64,000 nt of DNA from a candidate division CSSED10-310 bacterium (lineage in GTDB: Bacteria > CSSED10-310), in the NCBI GenBank assembly GCA_016931515.1, contig JAFGEQ010000024.1, positions 36,409 to 100,408 of the forward strand. Direction: 5' to 3'. Below are positions 1-8,709 of the stretch, piece by piece. Below the pieces are notes generated by a model that saw only the letters and a program-made list of their open reading frames with translations, made no database searches and was not told the DNA's origin. Within the stretch, counting starts at the first letter, position 1, and each line of letters opens with the position of its first letter. Position numbers and translations under genes: made by a program.

Positions 1-1
1 A

Positions 2-1510
2 CCGCATCTGGCATTCGACGCGATTCTCAACAGTATGGTTGAGTCATTCCAGCGGAAAAGCTTGTCCGGCCACCTCGAACCATCGAATGAGATCCTCATG
101 AGTGAGTTGGAGAAGGCATGGAAACCGGATCATTTTACCGAGCCGGATGAATTGAGAGAGTTTTATGATGCTGCTCGAAGCGCTGCCTTGAACATGGCCC
201 GCTGGTTTGCAGAATCAACCGGCCGGATCCTCCCCTGTCAAAATAAGCCGGCTATAGGTATCTTCGCAGCCTGGTATCCCAAACCCCTGACTATTTGGAC
301 CCGGCTTGATCGCGTGGAGCGGTTACCGGACGGTTCGATTCGCTTGATCGACTTTAAAAGCGGTGGCCGGGAGATAACGGCAGCTGAGATGCGTATGGAC
401 CTGGGAATTCGAATTCAGGCGATGGCTGGAAAAGAGATGTTCGGAAATGACCTGTCACGATTCGCCCTGGTCTATATGAGAACGGGCAACACTATCGAAG
501 TATCATGTGATGATCTGGACCTTGACCTGATTCAGGCCGATGTGAAGACCATTGTCAGCAATATTCAGGCGAACCGATTTGATCCAAATCTCGGTCCATT
601 ATGCAGCGTCTGTGATTTTCAACCCGACTGCCGAGGATGGCGCAAAAAGCTACCCTGGGAAACAGCGGGAGAAACACGGGATATTTACTGCCAGAGATTA
701 AGGCTTTCTTATTCCAAAATGAGCCTGTTTGAACGTTGTCCGCGTGCCTATCATGCATTGTATCATCAACGAATTGCCCCGAAACCGCAACCTTTCTTCA
801 GCTTCGGTTCCTGTATACATGCAGTCATGGAGATATTTTACGACCCGGCATCCCGGGAGCGACCGAATCTCGACCGGATGCTGAATTTACTGGATGAGAA
901 ATGGCGTTTTTTCCGTGCCGGGTATCGTTCCGATGACGAAGAAGCACGGTATTTTGACCAGGCGAGGAATATGCTAACAACATATTTCAATCATTTTATC
1001 CTTAAACAACCATTCCGGCCGGCATCGTTTATAGAGAAATATTTTGAAATCCCTGTTGGAGATGCAGCTGTCATGACCGGATTCATTGACCGGATCGACA
1101 TGGTTCCGAAACAAGGAGCCATCGTACTGGACTATAAAACCGAGCCAACGGACCGAACACAGGAAGCGGTGGACAAAGATCTCCAGCTTACGCTTTACTA
1201 TTGGGCGACCCGGGAATTTCTCGACCTGGATGTCCGACAACTCGGTCTCTATATGATGAGTCACGACAAACTCGTCATGACGACCAGAACACCGGAAGAT
1301 ATCCCCGGACTCCTCGATCGTATCAACGATGTAACAACCAGAATCCTGAATGAAACAGAATTTCCACCAAAAATAAATAAGTATTGCTTAAGCTGTGATC
1401 ACCTTTCAGAATGTCCTCTAAAAATATCTATCCAGGCTGACCAATCACTCCGTTCCATGGAATTCAACGACGAGGATTCCATAGTGGAATACCCGGGGGA
1501 TGATGGATAG
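2..1510 (+). CDS. Tandem Fe-S PD-(D/E)XK nuclease (5' truncated by window edge)
   Basis: The reading frame is open to the left edge, so the true start lies outside; residues here are counted from the Met at base 35. Two nuclease units lie in one chain. Unit 1 keeps D92, D106-x-K108 (in LIDFKSGG), Q127 and the Cys cluster C190-x2-C193-x5-C199; its first Cys would be upstream. Unit 2 starts with a Cys in FERCPRAY (C235), then H262, D352, D366-x-K368 (in LDYKTE), Q384 and C451-x2-C454-x5-C460. One early Cys plus three late Cys around a RecB-type nuclease core is the AddB/Cas4 iron-sulfur nuclease layout. A DNA end-processing role is inferred. No helicase motif is visible in the part seen. The stop codon abuts the start of the next gene, which suggests co-translation. 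Confidence 0.8.
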   Translation, partial: PHLAFDAILNSMVESFQRKSLSGHLEPSNEILMSELEKAWKPDHFTEPDELREFYDAARSAALNMARWFAESTGRILPCQNKPAIGIFAAWYPKPLTIWTRLDRVERLPDGSIRLIDFKSGGREITAAEMRMDLGIRIQAMAGKEMFGNDLSRFALVYMRTGNTIEVSCDDLDLDLIQADVKTIVSNIQANRFDPNLGPLCSVCDFQPDCRGWRKKLPWETAGETRDIYCQRLRLSYSKMSLFERCPRAYHALYHQRIAPKPQPFFSFGSCIHAVMEIFYDPASRERPNLDRMLNLLDEKWRFFRAGYRSDDEEARYFDQARNMLTTYFNHFILKQPFRPASFIEKYFEIPVGDAAVMTGFIDRIDMVPKQGAIVLDYKTEPTDRTQEAVDKDLQLTLYYWATREFLDLDVRQLGLYMMSHDKLVMTTRTPEDIPGLLDRINDVTTRILNETEFPPKINKYCLSCDHLSECPLKISIQADQSLRSMEFNDEDSIVEYPGDDG

Positions 1511-2776
1511 ATGGGAGTAGGAATTTCACTAACTTCAGGAGCATTCATCCTTTTTTTGTTACTGATGTTTGAACTCTATCTTCATGCCGGCCGGCAGATA
1601 GTTCGGTCATCACGAAAAACCGTCGATCATGAACCACATCGATCCATGCATGAGAACACCGAAGCAGAGATAGAGGATTTGACTGCGATCCCGGAGGATT
1701 CCAGCCCGCAATTATCGCCGATGATGACGGATCGGTCAGGACGGCTGGTCAGAAAATGGATTATCACGCATACGGATTTCGATGGCTTTACGTCCGGCGC
1801 TCTCCTGCTGCGCCTTCTTGAACCCAGAGCCGCCATTCATTTCAGCAGCCCCGCACAACTGTTGAAAACGATTAATGATGTGACGTCCGGATCAATCGAA
1901 GGTGATTCCGTTCATATTGCCGACCTGGCTTTGCAGCCCCACAAAGAGCATGAATTTGCGGATGTTCTTCACGATCTGAAAACGCGGGGTATCCTGGTCA
2001 CCTGGATTGATCATCATGAATGGCCCCGGGGATTGATCGATCGCATCGACACTCTTTGCCATCGATTGATTGTGGATCCGGCTGAGCGAACTGCTGCCGC
2101 AATAATTCGCCGATTCCTGCCGGACAACGACACATACGCCGACCGATTGATTCGTTTTGTCCAGAATCGCAGCAGCGCCTCGGAGCGGGACTGGGATAGA
2201 AGATGGCGAATGGTCATGGCCGAGCTGTCGTATCGTCGTGATTCGGAACTCAGTGAAACCGTTTTAAGAATATGGGCGACAGATGAGCCGGGGGGAATTC
2301 TTCTCAGCCATCTGGCCCGGCAGGGTGAAAAACGGGAGAAAGCCACCCATATCATTGCCACACACCGGCATCGGTGTGAGATGACAGCCGGGCAACGCAA
2401 TCTTCTGGTTATCGATGTTCGCAGTCGACGTCTGGAGCGGGATACCAGAGGACGGACTCTATATGTTATTGGAGGTGCCCAGCCATCTCTCATGGTTGGT
2501 ATGGAAGCCTGCAGGAATCAAAAGGGAGACCTCTGTTTGATCGTCTGGGATGATTTCAGATATTCCGTATATCGGGGACTGGATCCCGGGATTGAATTCA
2601 CCGCCCTGTTTGGGCAGAGAGAACTCAACGGGGCGGTTTTCAGAGTTGGCGGGCATAAATATGCCGTATCCGTCCGAGTTATTCCCGGGCTGTTTTCGCG
2701 GATCCAGGCCCTGTTCCGCTGGCGTCTGGGTCCGGAAACCGAATCTTTCATCCGGCTGCTAAAAGATTATTTTTAG
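1511..2776 (+). CDS. Membrane-anchored DHH-family phosphoesterase
   Basis: A 421-residue protein with one N-terminal membrane segment (about residues 5-25), a polar linker to about residue 80, then a DHH phosphoesterase core. Motif I is HTDFDG (H87, D89, D91), motif II is IADLAL (D138), and motif III is WIDHHE (D167-H168-H169). A DHHA1-like end contains GGHKYAV near residue 380. The family (RecJ, NrnA, GdpP and relatives) uses Mn2+ to cleave phosphodiesters in single-stranded DNA, nanoRNA or cyclic dinucleotides; the substrate here cannot be told. The metal ligands look intact. The ATG follows the upstream TAG directly, with a GGGGGATGATGG tract before it, so it is probably translated together with the nuclease gene. 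Confidence 0.8.
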   Translation: MGVGISLTSGAFILFLLLMFELYLHAGRQIVRSSRKTVDHEPHRSMHENTEAEIEDLTAIPEDSSPQLSPMMTDRSGRLVRKWIITHTDFDGFTSGALLLRLLEPRAAIHFSSPAQLLKTINDVTSGSIEGDSVHIADLALQPHKEHEFADVLHDLKTRGILVTWIDHHEWPRGLIDRIDTLCHRLIVDPAERTAAAIIRRFLPDNDTYADRLIRFVQNRSSASERDWDRRWRMVMAELSYRRDSELSETVLRIWATDEPGGILLSHLARQGEKREKATHIIATHRHRCEMTAGQRNLLVIDVRSRRLERDTRGRTLYVIGGAQPSLMVGMEACRNQKGDLCLIVWDDFRYSVYRGLDPGIEFTALFGQRELNGAVFRVGGHKYAVSVRVIPGLFSRIQALFRWRLGPETESFIRLLKDYF

Positions 2777-2833
2777 AGTCAAAACTTTTGCGACTGCGGT
2801 TTTTTTAACTCAACAACACATCATCCAAGTCAT

Positions 2834-3379
2834 CTACTTGATGATTCGTAAAATTTTCCGGAAGTTCTCCCCTTCAGCATCACCAAGCAGTTCAAACAGG
2901 GCCATCTCTGTTCCGGTGCGGGATACTCCGAGATCAATCATTCTCTGGATACCCAGGTCCCGGTTGGCGCACGTTCGGGATGAGACGGCATCAGTCACGA
3001 CATAAACCAGGTAACCACCCGCTATAAGATCACGCGCAGTCTGATAAACACAGATATGGGTTTCGATACCTGTGAGCAGAATTTGTTTCCTGCCCAGTTC
3101 GTTTAATGAATGGTTAAACGATGGCTCACCGCAACAACTGAAACTGTTTTTTACGATGCGATCGGTTCCTGTGAGCAATTCGGCGACAGGCGGTGCAGTG
3201 GGACCCAGACCCAGAGGGTTTTGCTCCATCCAGATAATCGGAATGTTCAGGACCTTCATACCCTGGACGAGCCTGCGTAAATTGTCGAAAAGAAGGTGTT
3301 TATCATACATGATTTCAGCCAGTTTGCCTTGTACATCGATCACAATGAGCACTGCTTCGCTTGATTTCAATATTGTCAT
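2834..3379 (-). CDS. Isochorismatase-family cysteine hydrolase
   Basis: A 181-residue protein with the whole isochorismatase-like hydrolase fold and its Asp-Lys-Cys triad: D15 in VIDVQ, K77 in RIVKNSFS and C110 in GIETHICV. The family includes nicotinamidases, isochorismatases and YcaC-type hydrolases; the short form with GIETHICVYQTA resembles the YcaC/hydrolase group rather than a proven nicotinamidase. It is a cytosolic protein with no signal peptide. The start is supported by GGAGGAGACGTATC before the ATG. It lies downstream of the beta-helix gene but a strong terminator separates them, so it is probably transcribed on its own. The gene is convergent with the DHH gene. Confidence 0.85.
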   Translation of the reverse strand: MTILKSSEAVLIVIDVQGKLAEIMYDKHLLFDNLRRLVQGMKVLNIPIIWMEQNPLGLGPTAPPVAELLTGTDRIVKNSFSCCGEPSFNHSLNELGRKQILLTGIETHICVYQTARDLIAGGYLVYVVTDAVSSRTCANRDLGIQRMIDLGVSRTGTEMALFELLGDAEGENFRKILRIIK

Positions 3380-3502
3380 GATACGTCTCCTCCGACACTA
3401 TTCGATAGTTACTGCCACTCAACCGGCACCGACTTATATTATCATGTTGGGATTTCCTGGAAAATCTTCGATTTACCTGTCCAGTGCAGCAATCGTCCAG
3501 GT

Positions 3503-3547
3503 AAAAATCGGGTCCGGATGGGCTTCTCAGCCGGAATCCGGACCCGA
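3503..3547 (-). terminator. Rho-independent terminator of the beta-helix gene
   Basis: Perfect 12-bp inverted repeat: arm TCGGGTCCGGAT at 3508-3519 and its exact complement ATCCGGACCCGA at 3536-3547, with a 16-nt loop. On the minus strand the stem is followed by TTTTTAC. It starts 16 bp past the stop codon of the gene at 3564-4739. Confidence 0.85.
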
Positions 3548-3563
3548 AGTACAGGAGGGGGTC

Positions 3564-4739
3564 TCAGTACAGAGGTGAAACAATTGTTATTGGATAGTGG
3601 AATCCGAGATCGGTATTGAGCCGATCCTGTGATCCGTTGGATCGTGTCGTACCCCTGTTGTCAGGGATGCTTCCACGATCAATACAGGGTGAATTATTAC
3701 CGAGCAGGTAGCCTTCTTCAAAAAGCGGATCCTGGGAAATACAGTCGATCAAACGATTGATATTTGCGACTTCGCCACCATCATTACCCCAGACATTGCA
3801 TTTGTATACACGCGGTTTGGGATCACAGATCCCTTCCTCAGAAGGTACCACACGAATACCGATACCGGAGTTGGATGCGATGATTGAATTCTCGATAACC
3901 GGCATGTTCGGAGCACCTCTTTCCCAAATGCACACAATACCGTCTCCAATATTGCCCGAAACCGTGTTGACGGAAATACGGGGATTCAGTTCATAAGGGC
4001 GCCAGTCGTATGACTGCCAGCAGAGGATACCGCAACTGTAGTCCCGACCGGCCGTGCCGTTACCGACAACAAGGTTATTGATAATATCGTCGCATGACGA
4101 GTGTGCGCTGATAATACCCACCCAGAAATTGTCCATAACGATGTTATCCCGGACTTCTGAATATGTTTCACAGCAGCAGATACCGATATCATTATTAACA
4201 CTGATATTGTACCGCATCGAGGGAGCCTGTCCCAGAGCACCGGACGGACACTCCTGCAGAAAGCCAAAACGGTGACCTGAGACTTTGCAGTTCTGGATTT
4301 TCGCCGGACCGGTAACTGTTATACCCGCAGTGTTCTCCATCTCATCGCCTCGAACGGAGATCTTTTCGAGCGTTGTCAATGGCTTTGGTAACCCGAACGG
4401 ATTGTCAACAGTAAACCCTTCGAAAGTGCTTCCGCTCTGGATTAATACCGTCATCTGGGGACCGTTTACAGGTTCACCGGGTCTACGAATGATCGTCTCA
4501 TCAAAACCATCCGTGCTTCGTATCGTCAATATCTTATCGGACGGTACCCGGATTAACTCATTATAAACCCCCGGACCAACAAGAATAGTATCACCTGATT
4601 GGACACTTTCATCCATGATCGCCTGCTGAATGCTGGAGAAGTCCGATCCATCAGCAGATCCAACCGTCCAAGTTGCGGAAAATGCCGTTGACAAACTGAT
4701 AATCAAAATAACCATTGTTGTAAAAACCATCTTTTTCAT
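3564..4739 (-). CDS. Secreted right-handed beta-helix protein
   Basis: A 391-residue protein with a signal peptide (Lys-Lys then a hydrophobic run, likely cut after TAFSA near residue 22). The mature start WTVGSADGSDFSSIQQAI followed by GDTILVGPGVYNE is the typical first coil of pectate-lyase-like parallel beta-helix proteins (DUF1565/NosD type). Later segments such as AKIQNCKVSG, IGICCCETYSEVRDNIVMDN and MPVIENSIIASNSG are successive short beta-helix coils. No catalytic residues of a known polysaccharide lyase are recognisable, so the activity is unknown; such proteins often bind or cleave glycans outside the cell. The start is supported by AAGGAGGAAAGACG before the ATG. A strong terminator lies directly downstream. 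Confidence 0.8.
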   Translation of the reverse strand: MKKMVFTTMVILIISLSTAFSATWTVGSADGSDFSSIQQAIMDESVQSGDTILVGPGVYNELIRVPSDKILTIRSTDGFDETIIRRPGEPVNGPQMTVLIQSGSTFEGFTVDNPFGLPKPLTTLEKISVRGDEMENTAGITVTGPAKIQNCKVSGHRFGFLQECPSGALGQAPSMRYNISVNNDIGICCCETYSEVRDNIVMDNFWVGIISAHSSCDDIINNLVVGNGTAGRDYSCGILCWQSYDWRPYELNPRISVNTVSGNIGDGIVCIWERGAPNMPVIENSIIASNSGIGIRVVPSEEGICDPKPRVYKCNVWGNDGGEVANINRLIDCISQDPLFEEGYLLGNNSPCIDRGSIPDNRGTTRSNGSQDRLNTDLGFHYPITIVSPLY

Positions 4740-4850
4740 CGTCTTTCCTCCTTGTGAAAAGTGTTTTCAGAAAGAAGGAATCAGTTGATGAAGAATTTCG
4801 TGCAGACCCTGATTTTTTTTTGAAGCACACCCAATGACAGGATGAATCAG

Positions 4851-4887
4851 AAAACAGGAAAGCCGGATCCAGGAGTGAATCCGGCTT
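4851..4887 (-). terminator. Probable terminator of the subtilase-fold gene
   Basis: 9-bp perfect stem: AAGCCGGAT at 4860-4868 and ATCCGGCTT at 4879-4887, with a 10-nt loop. On the minus strand it is followed by TTTCCTGTTTTC. It lies 43 bp past the stop codon at 4930. The T tract is interrupted, hence moderate confidence. Confidence 0.65.
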
Positions 4888-4929
4888 AAACTCATCGATC
4901 GCAGATTGTAAGACCCTCGGTTCTTAGCG

Positions 4930-7900
4930 CTAATGCCAGCCGAAAGAGAAGGTCCCCAAGTCCCCGAACAGATCCGTGATCTCCGGATTGGTCATGGCTG
5001 CATACCAGATGATTCCCGAAGCGGTGCCTGTATTCTCGGGCCATGGGAACGACGGCAACACATGGATCGTCAGCAACCCGGGAGGAATGGCTTCGTCATA
5101 AAAATCGAACGCTCCAAATGAAGGAGCAAAGAAATACATGCCGTACACATCCAATATGACGAAAATCGGTATATCGGTATATGTATCCGAACCAGGATTG
5201 CAGACCAATACATCACAATAACATTCCACTCCGGCTGTATACTCATTGGTTGGCATGAACACCGTGCAGCCCAGAACACTGCACTCCGGCGTCGCCGTCG
5301 GTGTGACCGGAGTGTTGGTTGGAGTGACCGGTGTATTTGTCGGAGTTATCGGTGTGTCCGTCGGAGTGACTGGCGTATTCGTCGGTGTAACCGGCGTCGG
5401 TGTCCAAGTCGGTGTCGGAGTTGGCGTGATCGTGGGTGTTCGAGTCGGTGTTGATGTAGGCGGCACTCCTGTTGGAGTATTCGTAACTGTCGGAGTGCGG
5501 GTTGGGGTCCGGGTTGGGGTGGGAGTCGGCGTCGGAGTAACATTAAACCACGACAGAATAGCAGTCAGAATATCGACACGGTCGTTCAGGTCGCCGATCC
5601 ACTCAAACGGCCAGCCGAAAAAGACGGTCCTAAAACCAGCGCCGGTAAAACGGGTTGAATTTGGCTGTCCGGAGACATTATAGCTGAAAGGAGATCCGGT
5701 CCCGCCGGCAGGAAATACATAATCATCAAAAGGTCCTTCATAGGTATCAACGGGCCAGTATGTATACCAGGCATCCGGCCGGGTCATGGTATAGGGACCC
5801 AGGCCATCGCCAATCGGATCGCCGGAATGCCCGACAGGATCCAATTCCGTGATATCATCGGTGACCGATGAGATTCCGAGATAATTCTGCATAAAGGGAG
5901 TCAGACCCATGGAATAATGATAATCCAGAGACGAAATGAACAAATTGAGTTCCGTTTCAAGGCAGTACTGGAGAAAAGACTCATCCTGAGCCTCCACGGG
6001 AGTCGTCCAGTTGTAGCCGGTGAACCAGATGATCGTATCATATCCACCCATCAGATATGTCTGAGGCAGACCGAGCAGCGCCCGATCCCAGACTCCATAA
6101 GGCTCTCCCATGGCGTCCAGCGCGGATGTATAGTAAGGCAAACCCCCACCATTCATCGACGTATAGTCCCAATCGTTATCGATCAGGAGGATGCCATCCC
6201 TCTCACAATCCATCGGGAAATATTCAGGATCACCAAACGGTGGATCATCGCTGACCGTTCGCCCTCCGAATACCCACAATCCCGGCATACCATCATCGGG
6301 ATCAGGCGAACACAACGGGATGAAAACTCCGGCATGATTCCTGCGTGCCGTCAAAAGATCCGGAAATGACTGACTCCAGGTGTCGTTCATGATGTCGTAA
6401 CTCATCGCTTCCGTCGACGAGTCCGGCCAGTCACCTCCTCCGACAACATAGACGTGCTGCTGCAGAGGCTTCGCAATACCGGGTACCGCTGCGGAAGAAC
6501 CCTGCCCTTCACCCATCGCAACAGGCATTGATGCAAGAACCTGCCAGACCGGAGGACTCACTGAAACATCCAGTACTTCCACGAGGTCGGTCGGAATGAT
6601 ATCAGATAGCGTATATTCAACATCTCCGCCCATTGCATAAATTCTGGAACCGACAACTGCTGTCATGATGTATGAGCGTCCTTCACTCATGACCGTCGTC
6701 AACTCCGTCCACCGGCTTCCGGCAGCAGCCGTCGGGTCGAACGTCCAGGTTCGATTATCGAAGAACGGTCCTGAACTGAGCCATCCACCGAACACATAAA
6801 TGATATCATCCACCACAGCGCAACCGAAGGCTGTTGTAGTCAATCCACCATATTGACCCGGGAATGGATCGGCCGATACGATTTCCACGTCATTCGTTTG
6901 AGGATAGAGCCGCTGAACTGTATCGACATTGGTTGCGGTTGAGACATTGTAACCACCTATTATGTAGATGGCAGGCCCTCGACCGGTTCCGTCATCCATG
7001 ACCAGGTTCGCAGTGTAATTCGATACCGCCTGAGGCATGTCGATTCCTGTATCCGAGAAGGTATCCGTCAGCGGATCGAATCGCCAGATGTCAGCAGAAT
7101 TAACCGAACTTCCGGACCTTCCCCCCGGGAAATAGACCTTGTTGGCCCATACCTCTCCGTCGGGACCGGGAACGAATTCCCCGTCAAACCGGCAGTATTC
7201 AAACGGTGCATCAGGACCGGATTCCCACGTTTCCCTTGATTGACCGGCTGCAGCAACATTGAGATAGCCGTATCCATACGTATAATCACCTTCCCCGTCA
7301 GGAGGCGCACCGCATGTACCCGGTGTTGATGGATCCGCGCTGTTTTGAAGAATCTGGAAAGTTTCATCGATAAAACCGGTCAGCGAGGGATCATAGGACC
7401 ACAATAATGCGACAGATCCCGCCGTATATGCTGCCGGGAAGCTGGTACCGCTCGATGTACTCCAGGTATCACCGGTCCAAGTTGTCAGGACGGAAACGCC
7501 TGGAGCCGATATATTGGGTTTGGTATACGGATCATGCCCATAGGTTGACGGACCCTGACTGGCGAAGGAGGCTACTGTACGAGTATTATCATGCGCCGTT
7601 GACTGGAAAGACTCCTGATAGTCACCGGGCGAACTGAGGGTAGCGCAGCCGGCCACAGTACCGGATCTGAAACTCGGAAACATCCCCGCTGCTCTCCAGG
7701 CCTGTACCTGTGCAATAAAAAAATCGTTTCCACTGCCGCTGCTCCAGGGACAGGCAATGATGTGAGGTCGATTGAAAGAACTGCCTCCAGGCGCGATCAC
7801 CCAATCCGCACAGGAATTCAGCGCTGCTTCACTGCATGATGGGGATTCGCACCCCTTGCAGGCGATCCATTGGGCACCCGGAGCGATTCCGACCTGGTTC

Positions 7901-8619
7901 TCGATACCAAGGTCATCCGAACCGACCATGACGCCCATCATTCCTGTACTGATTCCATTGTTATCACACATACTTCCGCCGCACACATTGGATGGATCAT
8001 GCCAGCAGTCCGGATCCGAAGGGTTGCTGCCGCAATGATACGAAGCGACCAAAGCCGGGTGGTCCCACTCCACACCGGTGCCCACCTCCGCAACCACAAT
8101 GCCTTCACCCCTGACTCCGAAGGAGTCCCAGAACAGGTCTGCTCTAATGTCCGGAATGGCCCAGGAAATACTCCGGTCAACCTTGTCACCCACTTCCTGC
8201 CCCTCGATCATGGGCAGATCAATCTGACGCGGTAACCGGAAATGCTCGATCTCCGGATATTGTGCAAGAATCTGAAGTGATTCCAATGTTCCGTCTGTGA
8301 CAATGATGATATTTCCAGCAATAAAAGATTCATACTTGATACCGGATTTATCCAGGCAATCCCGTACTGCGGACTGCTCCCCGCAGGCGATCCGCGTCAG
8401 TTCATCGTAAACGAACTGACCCCGATCATTCCAAGTCATGGAGTAAGCTGCGGATAAATCCGCTTTTTCCGCGAACTGAATGACAAAATCGGATAATCCG
8501 TTCCGACTCATTGAATCCAGAAGATCCGGTTCCACAAGATCAGAATAATCAGCAGCAATTATGGTGCAGAAACTGCAGAAAATCGAACATAAGGAAATAA
8601 TGATTATCGCAATACGCAT
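4930..8619 (-). CDS. Secreted subtilase-fold (S8) protein with altered catalytic residues, Kelch repeats, Pro-Thr linker and C-terminal domain
   Basis: The start is set at the ATG at 8619 (AGGAGGAAAGTT before it, then signal peptide MRIAIIIISLCSIFCSF), 23 codons inside the longest frame; this gives 1229 residues. Order: I9-like propeptide (about 30-135), S8 domain (about 150-460) of the bacillopeptidase F type, Kelch-like beta-propeller (about 470-790; repeats of YIIGG, YVFGG, YAMGG, YVVGG, WVFGG), an alpha/beta GATase-like region (about 810-1020), a Thr-Pro linker (about 1025-1113) and a roughly 115-residue C-terminal domain. The S8 Ser is kept (S393 in SSGTSFPAA). The Asp site reads EVGTGV (Gly180 in place of Asp), the His site reads NGISTG (Ile223 in place of His), and the oxyanion Asn region reads FRSGTVAG. 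It is probably a non-peptidase that binds substrate. The C-terminal domain recurs in the protein at 60630-62774. Confidence 0.85.
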   Translation of the reverse strand: MRIAIIIISLCSIFCSFCTIIAADYSDLVEPDLLDSMSRNGLSDFVIQFAEKADLSAAYSMTWNDRGQFVYDELTRIACGEQSAVRDCLDKSGIKYESFIAGNIIIVTDGTLESLQILAQYPEIEHFRLPRQIDLPMIEGQEVGDKVDRSISWAIPDIRADLFWDSFGVRGEGIVVAEVGTGVEWDHPALVASYHCGSNPSDPDCWHDPSNVCGGSMCDNNGISTGMMGVMVGSDDLGIENQVGIAPGAQWIACKGCESPSCSEAALNSCADWVIAPGGSSFNRPHIIACPWSSGSGNDFFIAQVQAWRAAGMFPSFRSGTVAGCATLSSPGDYQESFQSTAHDNTRTVASFASQGPSTYGHDPYTKPNISAPGVSVLTTWTGDTWSTSSGTSFPAAYTAGSVALLWSYDPSLTGFIDETFQILQNSADPSTPGTCGAPPDGEGDYTYGYGYLNVAAAGQSRETWESGPDAPFEYCRFDGEFVPGPDGEVWANKVYFPGGRSGSSVNSADIWRFDPLTDTFSDTGIDMPQAVSNYTANLVMDDGTGRGPAIYIIGGYNVSTATNVDTVQRLYPQTNDVEIVSADPFPGQYGGLTTTAFGCAVVDDIIYVFGGWLSSGPFFDNRTWTFDPTAAAGSRWTELTTVMSEGRSYIMTAVVGSRIYAMGGDVEYTLSDIIPTDLVEVLDVSVSPPVWQVLASMPVAMGEGQGSSAAVPGIAKPLQQHVYVVGGGDWPDSSTEAMSYDIMNDTWSQSFPDLLTARRNHAGVFIPLCSPDPDDGMPGLWVFGGRTVSDDPPFGDPEYFPMDCERDGILLIDNDWDYTSMNGGGLPYYTSALDAMGEPYGVWDRALLGLPQTYLMGGYDTIIWFTGYNWTTPVEAQDESFLQYCLETELNLFISSLDYHYSMGLTPFMQNYLGISSVTDDITELDPVGHSGDPIGDGLGPYTMTRPDAWYTYWPVDTYEGPFDDYVFPAGGTGSPFSYNVSGQPNSTRFTGAGFRTVFFGWPFEWIGDLNDRVDILTAILSWFNVTPTPTPTPTRTPTRTPTVTNTPTGVPPTSTPTRTPTITPTPTPTWTPTPVTPTNTPVTPTDTPITPTNTPVTPTNTPVTPTATPECSVLGCTVFMPTNEYTAGVECYCDVLVCNPGSDTYTDIPIFVILDVYGMYFFAPSFGAFDFYDEAIPPGLLTIHVLPSFPWPENTGTASGIIWYAAMTNPEITDLFGDLGTFSFGWH
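5283..5545 (-). repeat. Low-complexity Thr-Pro coding repeat
   Basis: Codes for about 88 residues of (V/I)TPTNTP, TPTPTPT and TPTRTPT units inside the subtilase-fold protein. On the plus strand it appears as GTCGG(A/T)GT repeats and creates a false antisense reading frame. Such linkers join secreted domains and may carry O-glycans. The near-identical VTPTNTP units suggest recent slippage. Confidence 0.85.
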
Positions 8620-8709
8620 AACTTTCCTCCTGCTGGAAAATTGTTGAAAATGATACGTTATTATCACAATTTTCGCAGAAGGCGTCAAATGCTTCTAATT
8701 GCTGAAAGT

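Noticed and set aside
5283-5545. Repeat tract that could look like a CRISPR or VNTR array
   Set aside because: Units are short, have no unique spacers, and stay in frame as a protein linker.
5246-5683. Open frame of VGVTGVFVGV repeats
   Set aside because: Antisense reading of the Thr-Pro linker of the subtilase-fold gene; repeats arise from the linker codons.
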